Source: Novosphingobium fluoreni
GTDB lineage: Bacteria > Pseudomonadota > Alphaproteobacteria > Sphingomonadales > Sphingomonadaceae
Assembly: GCF_014196615.1 (NCBI RefSeq)
Contig: NZ_JACIDY010000001.1
Span: forward strand, 698,741-762,740
Direction of reading: 5' to 3'
DNA length: 64,000 nt
Of this stretch, positions 8,810 through 15,134 are shown in pieces. Made by a program: the position numbers and the translations under genes. The notes under the pieces were generated by a model. The model did not search any database, had not been told where the DNA came from, and worked only from the letters and a program-made list of their open reading frames with translations. Every line of letters starts with the position of its first letter. The stretch's first letter is position 1.

Positions 8810-9550
8810 TTAGTCGAGGCGCATGAGGCGCGAGGAGCCTTCGTCGAGCTCCTTGGCGGTGGAAACGAGCTTGGTGCGCAGATCGAACAGGCGCTGCGCC
8901 TCGATCATGTCCACCAGGACCTCGGATGAATTGACGTTCGATTGCTCGACCGATTCAGGGATGACGCGGGCGTTCTCGTCCACCGGCAGCACGCCGCCAC
9001 CGGGCACACGGAACACACCCGCCAGATCCTTTTCCAACGGCGAGCCCTTGGTGCTGACAAGCTTGAGTTGGTCGATCTTCTGCGGCTGCTGATCGGGTTG
9101 GGCGGGATCGGTGACGAGCAGCGAGCCGTCCTGCGCGATCGAGACGTTGGCGCCGGGCGGCACCATCAGCGGGCCGCTTTGGCCCAGCACCGGCAGGCCT
9201 TCACCGTTCTGCACGACGCCGGTGATCGAGACCGACAAGTCGCCGCGCCGGGTGTAGCCTTCCTGGCCGTCGATCGATTGGACCGCCAGCATGGTGTCCC
9301 CGGTCATGGCGACGTCGAGCGGGCGGCCGGTCTGGACGACCGCGCCTTCCTTCATCGACGCGCCCTTGACCTCGGACCGGTTCATCGAGCGCACGTCCAG
9401 CTGTGGCCCGTCCAGCGTGACGGACTGCGCCTGCAGCACTTCGGCCTTGAAGCCGATGGTCTGCGCGTTCGCCATGTTGCTCGCGATCATGCGCTCGCGC
9501 ACCATCGAGGCGTTCATGCCGGAAACGGCGGTGTAGATGAGCCGGTCCAT
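8810..9550 (-). CDS. flgF: Flagellar proximal rod protein FlgF
   Basis: A 246-residue rod protein close to enteric FlgF (251). It begins MDRLIYTAVSGMNASMVRE and ASNMANAQTIGFKAEVLQAQ, has the DVAMTGDTMLAVQ stretch, and ends with NSSEVLVDMIEAQRLFDLRT, the C-terminal D0 helix. Sequence and position between flgE and flgG separate it from its paralogue FlgG. No signal peptide, as expected for a type III substrate. Confidence 0.93.
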   Translation of the reverse strand: MDRLIYTAVSGMNASMVRERMIASNMANAQTIGFKAEVLQAQSVTLDGPQLDVRSMNRSEVKGASMKEGAVVQTGRPLDVAMTGDTMLAVQSIDGQEGYTRRGDLSVSITGVVQNGEGLPVLGQSGPLMVPPGANVSIAQDGSLLVTDPAQPDQQPQKIDQLKLVSTKGSPLEKDLAGVFRVPGGGVLPVDENARVIPESVEQSNVNSSEVLVDMIEAQRLFDLRTKLVSTAKELDEGSSRLMRLD

Positions 9551-9560
9551 GGGTCAGGCC

Positions 9561-10355
9561 TTAGGTCCGCAGGCCGATGATGGTCTGCGAGATCTGCGTG
9601 GCGGTGTCGATCGCCTTGGCGTTCGCCTGGAAATAGCGCTGTGCGGTGATCAGGTTCACCAGTTCCTCGGCGACGTCGACGTTCGAGTGCTCGATCGAGC
9701 CCGACAGCAGCGCGCCGTTGCCTGCGGTGTCGGGCGCGCCAAACGTCGCGGCACCGGAAAGGCCGGTCTGCGTCCAGTTCGAGCTGCCGACCTGCTTCAG
9801 GCCCGTAGGGGCGATGAAGGTGGCGAGGGCGACGGTGCCCACGGTGTCGTTCGAACCGTCCGAGTACGACGCGTTGATCACACCCTTGGGGCTGATGGTC
9901 ACGCCGGTGAAGGTGGCCGTACCCTTGCTGGCCGGGATCTTCACATCGCCGGGGGTGCCGGTGGTGGCGGTGCCGGCGAAAGCCTGCAGCCGGTTGCCGG
10001 TGCCATCGTTGATATAGCCTTGCTCATCCACCGCGAACGAGCCGTTGCGGGTGAACATGGTCTGGCCGGTGGGGGACTTGATCGAGAAGAAGCCGTCGCC
10101 GGTGATGGCCACGTCCAGCGCCGAGCCGGTCTGCTCCACCGGGCCGATCGAGAAGTTCTGCGTGATCGAGTCTACGGCGGAGCCGATGCCCTGCTGCTGC
10201 TTGGGATTGGTGAACGACGAACCGGCCACGATGTCGGCAAATTCGACGCGGGACTTCTTGAAGCCGTTGGTCTCCGCGTTGGCGATGTTGTGGCTGATGA
10301 CGTTCAGGTCTGTCTGGGCGTTCTTCAGCCCACTGATCGAGGTGTAATAGGACAT
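9561..10355 (-). CDS. flgE: Flagellar hook protein FlgE, unusually short
   Basis: A hook protein recognised by MSYYTSISGLKNAQTDLNVI and SHNIANAETNGFKKSRVEFA at the start, the LDVAITGDGFFSIK stretch, and the C-terminal VDVAEELVNLITAQRYFQAN. At 264 residues it is much shorter than enteric FlgE (about 403); the D0/D1 core is complete but most of the outer D2-type domain must be missing. Such a protein is close in size to a distal rod protein, yet its position directly after flgD and the hook-type N-terminus argue for FlgE. It follows flgD by 12 bases. Confidence 0.88.
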   Translation of the reverse strand: MSYYTSISGLKNAQTDLNVISHNIANAETNGFKKSRVEFADIVAGSSFTNPKQQQGIGSAVDSITQNFSIGPVEQTGSALDVAITGDGFFSIKSPTGQTMFTRNGSFAVDEQGYINDGTGNRLQAFAGTATTGTPGDVKIPASKGTATFTGVTISPKGVINASYSDGSNDTVGTVALATFIAPTGLKQVGSSNWTQTGLSGAATFGAPDTAGNGALLSGSIEHSNVDVAEELVNLITAQRYFQANAKAIDTATQISQTIIGLRT

Positions 10356-10367
10356 GAAAGACGCTCC

Positions 10368-10676
10368 TTAGGAAGCCGTGGGCGTGGTGGTGGTTGTGGG
10401 CTGGTTGGTGATCAGCACGTCCAGCTTGGAAGCGATCGCCTTCAGCGTGCTGCCCATCTCGGTGCTGTTCGCCAGCGTAGAGAACTGCGCCATCTGCGCC
10501 AGCATCTGCTTCTGGTCGACCGGGTCGGTCGGGTCCTGCTGCTTCATCTGCGCCGTCATCAGCTTGATGAAATCGTTGGAGCCCAGCGAGGCCAGGCCGG
10601 TCTTGCCATTGCTGGTTTCGACTTTGCCCGCGCCGGATGTGGTCGCGTAATTCTGAAAGACTGAGCTTACGGTCAT
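10368..10676 (-). CDS. flgD: Hook-capping protein FlgD, N-terminal region only
   Basis: A 102-residue protein containing just the conserved N-terminal segment of FlgD (SLGSNDFIKLMTAQMKQQDP, then DPVDQKQMLAQMAQFSTLAN), followed by a low-complexity Thr/Pro tail. Enteric FlgD (about 230 residues) adds Tudor-like and FnIII-like domains, which are absent here. The ATG overlaps the flgC stop by four bases. It is expected to act as scaffold for polymerising FlgE, itself unusually short here, so the two may have shrunk together. Confidence 0.88.
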   Translation of the reverse strand: MTVSSVFQNYATTSGAGKVETSNGKTGLASLGSNDFIKLMTAQMKQQDPTDPVDQKQMLAQMAQFSTLANSTEMGSTLKAIASKLDVLITNQPTTTTTPTAS

Positions 10677-11071
10677 TTGAGCCTCATCGTATCGAGCATG
10701 AGTTGCTTGGCGGTGGAGAGGGCCTCCACCATGTTCTGGTACTGGCGCGAGCTTTCGAGCATCTCGACCATCTCGGCGTTTTCATCGACCGGCGCGGTCC
10801 AGACATCGCCGTTGGCATCGGCCAGCGGATGGTCGGGCTCGTGCTGGCGGATCGCGGCGGCATTCTCGCGCACCAAGCCTTGGACCCGGACCGATGCCAT
10901 GCCGGTCGCGCGGTCGAGGTCTTCGGCGAAGACGGCGCGGATCGGGCGATAGGCTTCCGCCTCGCTGCCGGTCACCGTGCCCGCGTTCGCCAGGTTGGAG
11001 GCCGCCGCGTTCATGCGGACGAGCTGGGCGGACATGCCGCGCTGGGCGACGTCGAAGATGGAGCCGGGCAT
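10673..11071 (-). CDS. flgC: Flagellar proximal rod protein FlgC
   Basis: A 132-residue rod protein, near the enteric length of 134. It begins with the rod motif (FDVAQRGMSAQLVRMNAAAS, then NLANAGTVTGSEAEAYRPIR) and ends with VEMLESSRQYQNMVEALSTA. It starts four bases after the flgB stop and overlaps flgD. With FlgB and FlgF it forms the proximal rod above the MS ring. Confidence 0.94.
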   Translation of the reverse strand: MPGSIFDVAQRGMSAQLVRMNAAASNLANAGTVTGSEAEAYRPIRAVFAEDLDRATGMASVRVQGLVRENAAAIRQHEPDHPLADANGDVWTAPVDENAEMVEMLESSRQYQNMVEALSTAKQLMLDTMRLK

Positions 11072-11074
11072 CGC

Positions 11075-11428
11075 TTATTCGCCCCGCATCGCGCGCGTCA
11101 GCGTTTCGACGCGGCCACGGATGAATTCCAGCGTGGTGGAATAGCCCACCGCGTTTTCCGAAAAGGCGATCTGCTCGTTCTGCAGCTCCACGGTGTTGCC
11201 GTCCATTGATGGCATCACCGGCACGCGATAGAGCGTGGCGCCCTTGGCCGCGCCGTCGGCATCGCCGCTGCCATTCTTCTGGCTGGCGGCGAGCGCGGCC
11301 CGGAAGTCGATATCCTTGGCCCTGTAGCCGGGGGTCGCCGCATTGGCGATGTTGCCGGCGATCATCCCCATGCGCTGAGAGCGCAGTTCGAGAGCGGCGG
11401 CATGGATGCCGAACAGGCTCTGGCTCAT
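11075..11428 (-). CDS. flgB: Flagellar basal-body rod protein FlgB
   Basis: A 117-residue rod protein, slightly shorter than enteric FlgB (138). It has LELRSQRMGMIAGNIANAAT, then PGYRAKDIDFRAAL at the N-terminus and EQIAFSENAVGYSTTLEFIR near the end. The ATG at 11428 is preceded by a good ribosome site (AAAGGAAA about 7 bases upstream); longer upstream reading in frame is not rod-like. It is the first gene of the 12-gene flgB-motB operon, which reads from the sigma-54 promoter about 60 bases upstream. Confidence 0.94.
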   Translation of the reverse strand: MSQSLFGIHAAALELRSQRMGMIAGNIANAATPGYRAKDIDFRAALAASQKNGSGDADGAAKGATLYRVPVMPSMDGNTVELQNEQIAFSENAVGYSTTLEFIRGRVETLTRAMRGE

Positions 11429-11489
11429 CGCTTCGTTTCCTTTCCGATGGACTGGCTCAAGGCTCGTCCGGGTGTTCGCGGGATATCTC

Positions 11490-11507
11490 AGCAAACACCG
11501 TGCCAAA
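11490..11507 (-). promoter_or_regulatory. Sigma-54 (RpoN) promoter of the flgB operon
   Basis: Read on the minus strand the sequence is TTTGGCACGGTGTTTGCT, an exact match to the -24/-12 consensus (TGGCACG, four bases, TTGCW), with GG and GC 12 bases apart as required. The predicted +1 is near 11479, about 50 bases before the flgB ATG. Sigma-54 control of rod/hook genes is known in Caulobacter and Pseudomonas flagellar cascades. Confidence 0.9.
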
Positions 11508-11558
11508 TGCTTTGCAGGCCTACGAAAAGTCGCATTGGGGCCGTGAGCGGCAGCCGGG

Positions 11559-11586
11559 CGGCAAAGGTTTGCCGTTTTCCGGCAAA
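11559..11586. promoter_or_regulatory. Palindromic cluster, likely activator (FlbD/FleQ-type) site for the flgB promoter
   Basis: Three alternating copies of CGGCAAA / TTTGCCG: 11559-11565, 11568-11574 and 11580-11586. Neighbouring copies form inverted repeats with 2- and 5-base spacers. They lie at about -80 to -107 from the predicted sigma-54 start, the usual place for a bacterial enhancer-binding protein, and resemble in character the ftr sites bound by FlbD in Caulobacter (from memory). They could also act on the divergent gene at 11653. Confidence 0.6.
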
Positions 11587-11652
11587 TGTCGGCCAAGTGC
11601 GAAAAGGACTGAAATGCCCGCCGTTCTGCTGTGGTGAAGGAGTGCAATCCGC

Positions 11653-12348
11653 ATGCAAGTCGCACTGAACGTCCAGAGCCTGCTCGATCCGCTATCCGCC
11701 CTCGTCGTGGTGGGCGGAACACTGGTGGCGACGTTCCTGCGCTGTGGCTGGGCGGATTGCCGCACCGCGATCGGCGCGCTGTTCGCGCTGCGCAAGGGGC
11801 GCTTCAACGCCGAGCGTGCGCGCGGGGAACTGGCCACGCACGTCCAGGCGATCCGCCGCGACGGGCTGGTACGCGCGCAGTCCCACCACTTCGGCGACGA
11901 AGAGTTCGACGATGCGTGTGACGCAATGGCCCAGACCCACTCGCTGACCGCCTTGCGCGATGCGCATCGCAATCACCGCCTGAAACGGCAGGAGCGTGCG
12001 CGCCACGCGGTGGAGACGTTCGCGCAGGCGGCTGAGCTTGCTCCGGTGTTCGGAATGGCGGGCACGCTGATCTCGCTTACTCAGCTGCCTTCGGGCGGGG
12101 CGGCCCATGCGGACTTCACCGGCGCGATCGCCATGGCGGTGCTGACGACGCTGTATGGCCTGTTGCTGGGCAATATCGTGTTCGCGCCGCTCGCCCGCGT
12201 GATCGAGCGTGCGGCGCAGGCCGAAGAGCGTGAGCGGCAAGTCGTGGTGGATTGGCTGGAGGCGCAGATCGCGCCGGCCGTGCCCAAACTGCACGAGGCT
12301 TCGGCCGCAACGGCTTCCGCTGGTTCGCACCGGCAGGCGCGCGCATGA
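11653..12348 (+). CDS. MotA/TolQ-family channel protein, second and smaller MotA-like subunit
   Basis: A 231-residue protein with the MotA layout in reduced form: an N-terminal segment like the MotA start (LLDPLSALVVVGGTLVATFL), a charged cytoplasmic stretch, and two C-terminal helices with AELAPVFGMAGTLISLTQLP and FTGAIAMAVLTTLYGLLLGN, which match the channel-lining helices of MotA/PomA. It is about 55 residues shorter than the MotA at 2600. The ATG follows AAGGAG at a good distance. Its stop overlaps the start of the MotB-like gene, which in turn overlaps flgA. It is probably a proton channel subunit serving the flagellum, or an energy-transducing pair tied to its assembly; function not established. 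Confidence 0.75.
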   Translation: MQVALNVQSLLDPLSALVVVGGTLVATFLRCGWADCRTAIGALFALRKGRFNAERARGELATHVQAIRRDGLVRAQSHHFGDEEFDDACDAMAQTHSLTALRDAHRNHRLKRQERARHAVETFAQAAELAPVFGMAGTLISLTQLPSGGAAHADFTGAIAMAVLTTLYGLLLGNIVFAPLARVIERAAQAEERERQVVVDWLEAQIAPAVPKLHEASAATASAGSHRQARA

Positions 12349-12812
12349 TGAGCATCAAGGTCGGCACCGGCTGGCAGACGATCATCGCCGACTTGTCGAT
12401 GATCCTGTTTATGCTGACCGCCAGCGCCGTCGCCCGGCAGGACCCCAAGGCCCAGGCCGCTCCGGCGATCACGCGCGCCACGACTTCTATACCTCAGCTG
12501 GCGCCACGCAGTGAACCGGTGGCGGTCTGGATCGCGGGCGAAGGCGCGCCGCCGCTGAAGGAGTGGCTGGCCCAGCAGCCGCGCGATCCCCGCCAGCAGG
12601 TGACGATCACCGCCAGCTACGCGCCGGGGGCGATGAATGAAGCCCTGGCACGCGCGCAGGCTCTCGCGCGGGAAGCCGGCGATGCCCGCGTCGTGGTGGA
12701 ACCGGGTAGCCCGGGATTGCGCGTGGTCATCAGTTATGATGCGCCCGAAGCGCGGCTGGCACGTAATTTGCGTAGTTCTGCGCAAACGCTTCCATCCAAG
12801 GATCGACCATGA
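12345..12812 (+). CDS. Reduced MotB/ExbD-like partner without a peptidoglycan-binding domain
   Basis: A 155-residue protein with one N-terminal membrane helix carrying a candidate ion-binding aspartate (Asp16 in QTIIADLSMILFMLTASAVA), aligned with the MotB/ExbD helix. The periplasmic part, about 115 residues, lacks the OmpA signature (no NxxLSxxRA); a piece near residues 85-110 (ITASYAPGAMNEALARAQAL) only faintly recalls it. The ATG at 12345 overlaps the stop of the MotA-like gene and its own stop overlaps flgA (ATGA both times), so all three should be made together. Without a wall anchor it could not work as a classical stator B subunit. It was recognised from layout and the helix, not from strong family similarity. 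Confidence 0.6.
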   Translation: MMSIKVGTGWQTIIADLSMILFMLTASAVARQDPKAQAAPAITRATTSIPQLAPRSEPVAVWIAGEGAPPLKEWLAQQPRDPRQQVTITASYAPGAMNEALARAQALAREAGDARVVVEPGSPGLRVVISYDAPEARLARNLRSSAQTLPSKDRP

Positions 12813-13288
12813 GCATCGTTCTCGCCATCCTCGCCGCCGCATCGACCGGCTATGCCGACCTTGCCGCGATCGACCGGGAAGTCGCAGGCTTCACCGGCGC
12901 GGAAATCGGCCAGAGCGGCGGCGCGATGACGCCGGTCGACCGCCGCTTGCGACTTGCGCCCTGCGCCAGCCCGCTCGCCTTGTCGTGGCGCACGCAGAAT
13001 CATGAAAGCGTGATCGTCCAGTGCGGCGATCCGGGCAGCTGGCGGTTGTTCGTGCCGATCAAGCGCGACCTGCAAGGCCCGGGCGGAGCGCCCGCGATCA
13101 ATCGCGGCGATGGCATCTCGATCGCGGTGAACGGCGATGGCTTCAGCGTGGCGCAGCCGGGCGAGGCCATGGAGTCCGGCGCGGTCGGCAGTTGGATCAG
13201 GGTCCGCCCGATCAACGCCAAGCCCAACGCCGAACCCATGCGTGCCCAAGTGGTTCGCCCGGGGCTGGTTTCGCTGCCGCTGGACTGA
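12809..13288 (+). CDS. flgA: P-ring assembly chaperone FlgA, short form
   Basis: A 159-residue periplasmic protein needed for FlgI to form the P-ring. After a short signal peptide it has RLRLAPCASPLALSWRTQNH, VQCGDPGSWRLFVPI, and the C-terminal SAF-like domain with INRGDGISIAVNGDGFSVAQ and GEAMESGAVGSWIRVR, then NPxx-type VVRPGLVSLPLD. Enteric FlgA is longer (about 219); this corresponds to a trimmed N-terminal half plus the complete SAF-type domain. Its ATG overlaps the MotB-like stop. Confidence 0.85.
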   Translation: MSIVLAILAAASTGYADLAAIDREVAGFTGAEIGQSGGAMTPVDRRLRLAPCASPLALSWRTQNHESVIVQCGDPGSWRLFVPIKRDLQGPGGAPAINRGDGISIAVNGDGFSVAQPGEAMESGAVGSWIRVRPINAKPNAEPMRAQVVRPGLVSLPLD

Positions 13289-13465
13289 CGCGCGTTAACA
13301 CTTCGCCGTCGCCATCTCGGCGCAAAAATCTGGCGTGCCTGCGCTAAGTATATACGCGTAAGCATTATTTTGCCGGACCCGCGGCACGAATTTGCCGCCA
13401 CACCCCTTAAACCTTCCGCGCCGCTACCGTTCTTCCCTTCAAGAAGAGTTCAAGGAGCGGCCATT

Positions 13466-13762
13466 ATGCCACCCATCGAAGTGGGTGCTCCCCGCGCGAT
13501 CGGCGCGGTGAGTGCCGAGATAGCCCGCCGAGCGGGCACCGAAAACGCCGCCGCTGTCCCCAGCGGCAAGGCCTCCGCCAAGACGGCCGCGCCCGGTGTC
13601 GCCACCAGCGTGGCGGTGGACGCGGGGGAAGCCCCGGTCGATACCGATCGCGTCTCGCAAATCCGCAAGGCGGTGGAAAGCGGCAAGTATCCGCTGGTCC
13701 CCGCCCGGATCGCGGATGCCATGATCGCAGCCGGCATCATCCTGAGGAGCGGTCATCCGTGA
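13466..13762 (+). CDS. flgM: Anti-sigma-28 factor FlgM
   Basis: A 98-residue protein with a disordered Ala-rich N-terminal half and the FlgM C-terminal sigma-binding segment (DTDRVSQIRKAVESGKYPLV, then PARIADAMIAAG). It holds FliA (encoded at 17251) inactive until the hook is complete and is then exported. The ATG at 13466 has an AAGGAG site 7 bases upstream. It overlaps the flgN start by four bases. About 180 bases without a gene precede it and hold its promoter; no perfect sigma-54 site is seen there. Confidence 0.88.
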   Translation: MPPIEVGAPRAIGAVSAEIARRAGTENAAAVPSGKASAKTAAPGVATSVAVDAGEAPVDTDRVSQIRKAVESGKYPLVPARIADAMIAAGIILRSGHP

Positions 13763-14106
13763 GCCAAGTCCAGTCTTCATTCCCGGCAATGCTGCGTGAT
13801 CAGTTGCGGCAGATGCTTGCCGTCCTGGAAGAAGAACGGCAGGCGCTTGCCGGCCTGGATATCGACGCGCTCATGGGTGCGGCGAATGACAAGAACCGCT
13901 TGTGCGGATCGCTGGAAGACGCCGCCGGCGTGGTTCTGGACGAGGAATGCCGCGGAATGCTGGAAGCGGCCAAGCGTCTGAACGAGGTAAACCGCCAGGT
14001 CCGCAACCTGGTGGCCGCCAACGTCACCGCGCGGTTGAACGCGATGACCGGTTCGCCGCAGCTCTATCATGCCGGCCCGCGCTATGCCTACGCCGGAGCG
14101 CGCTGA
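13759..14106 (+). CDS. flgN: FlgN-like export chaperone
   Basis: A 115-residue, mainly helical protein starting with GTG inside the flgM stop. The pattern fits FlgN: RDQLRQMLAVLEEERQALAG, then LDIDALMGAANDKNRL near the start and LNEVNRQVRNLVAANVTARL near the end. It is a cytoplasmic chaperone of the hook-junction proteins FlgK and FlgL, both encoded in the divergent operon. Sequence in this family is poorly conserved; the flgM neighbour makes the call. Confidence 0.78.
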   Translation: MSQVQSSFPAMLRDQLRQMLAVLEEERQALAGLDIDALMGAANDKNRLCGSLEDAAGVVLDEECRGMLEAAKRLNEVNRQVRNLVAANVTARLNAMTGSPQLYHAGPRYAYAGAR

Positions 14107-14192
14107 AAACTCAGATTTCCAGCCAGCCTCCTTTCGTGTCGAGGTAGGCTGACGGACATGCCTGTCGGGTTTTAAGACCCGCTCATAAAAAA

Positions 14193-14209
14193 TTGGCACG
14201 GCTCTTGCT
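14193..14209 (+). promoter_or_regulatory. Sigma-54 (RpoN) promoter of the transglycosylase-flhA-fliA operon
   Basis: TTGGCACGGCTCTTGCT matches the -24/-12 consensus exactly, with GG and GC 12 bases apart. Predicted +1 is near 14220, 24 bases before the TTG start at 14244 and just before its ribosome site. This puts flhA and fliA (sigma-28) under RpoN, linking early export to late genes. Confidence 0.9.
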
Positions 14210-14243
14210 AAATAGCCACCGGTACTTTCACCGGGAGCCAGCG

Positions 14244-15134
14244 TTGCCTGATACCCCATATGTCGGCGGGTCGTCCGCCACCCCAGCTTCAGTCGCACCA
14301 GGCGGCGCGCCCGTTCGGGCGGCGATCGCGCGTGCGGCGCAGGCTACGGGGATGGACTTCAATTATCTGCTGGCCCAGGCGAAGATCGAATCCAGCCTGA
14401 ACCCTTCGGCCAAGGCGCCGACCTCAAGCGCCGCCGGGCTCTATCAGTTCACCAACGGAACCTGGTTGCAGACGCTCGACCGCCATGGCGCGGAGCACGG
14501 GCTGGGCTGGGCCGGCGATGCGATCTCCGGCGGGCGGATCACCGATCCCGCCATGCGCGCGCAGATCATGGCGCTGCGCTACGATCCCCAGGCTTCGGCC
14601 TTGATGGCGGGCGAACTGGCGTCGGACAACCGCGCCGAACTCGCCACCGCGCTCGGCCGCGAGCCGGACGCCGCCGAGCTGTACCTCGGCCACTTCCTGG
14701 GCATCGGCGGTGCGACCACTTTCCTGTCCGCCTTGTCCGCAAACCCCGGTGCGATCGCCGCCGGCATCCTGCCGCAAGCCGCCGCGGCGAACCGCTCGAT
14801 CTTCTACGGCCCCGGCGGCCCGCGCACCGTGGGCGGGGTGATGGACTTGATCCGTGGCCGGGTAGCGAATGCGATGGAGACCGGCGGGGCGCAGCTTTGG
14901 GCATCTGCCGCCGGCTACGACGCGTCCAATCCCGCCACCCCCGGCTTCACGCTGCCGGTCGGCGGCCCGATCGCGCAGGAATTCCACTCCGCGCAGGCGC
15001 AGATGCCCGCGCCCACCGCCACCCCAAGCCGCTCGATGGCGGATACCCTTAACGATTCCTTCGGCGGCAGCGCTGCGGGTGCCCCGGCGCACATTCGTGA
15101 CGCCTATGCCAAGCTGGCGAGGTTCGGCCTGTGA
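14244..15134 (+). CDS. Flagellar lytic transglycosylase (Slt-type)
   Basis: A 296-residue protein with a soluble lytic transglycosylase domain at about residues 25-190: the catalytic glutamate is probably Glu49 in YLLAQAKIESSLNP, followed by SAAGLYQFTNGTWLQTLDRH. No classical signal peptide is visible; flagellar enzymes of this kind may leave by the type III route. It probably cuts peptidoglycan for the rod, the job the short FlgJ cannot do. The TTG start is chosen because it follows GGGAG and the RpoN start site; any earlier start would lie within the promoter. The stop overlaps the flhA GTG. The C-terminal 100 residues are low-complexity. Confidence 0.85.
   Translation: MPDTPYVGGSSATPASVAPGGAPVRAAIARAAQATGMDFNYLLAQAKIESSLNPSAKAPTSSAAGLYQFTNGTWLQTLDRHGAEHGLGWAGDAISGGRITDPAMRAQIMALRYDPQASALMAGELASDNRAELATALGREPDAAELYLGHFLGIGGATTFLSALSANPGAIAAGILPQAAAANRSIFYGPGGPRTVGGVMDLIRGRVANAMETGGAQLWASAAGYDASNPATPGFTLPVGGPIAQEFHSAQAQMPAPTATPSRSMADTLNDSFGGSAAGAPAHIRDAYAKLARFGL

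Noticed and set aside
8975..9100. Antisense frames over flgF-flgE (plus strand, up to 375 codons)
   Set aside because: Long antisense frames are normal at this G+C; the minus-strand genes have clear families and the antisense ones are Arg/His/Gly-rich without motifs.
13383..13396. GGCACGAATTTGCC upstream of flgM as a third sigma-54 promoter
   Set aside because: GG and GC are 11 and not 12 bases apart, a spacing that abolishes sigma-54 recognition; kept only as a degenerate look-alike.
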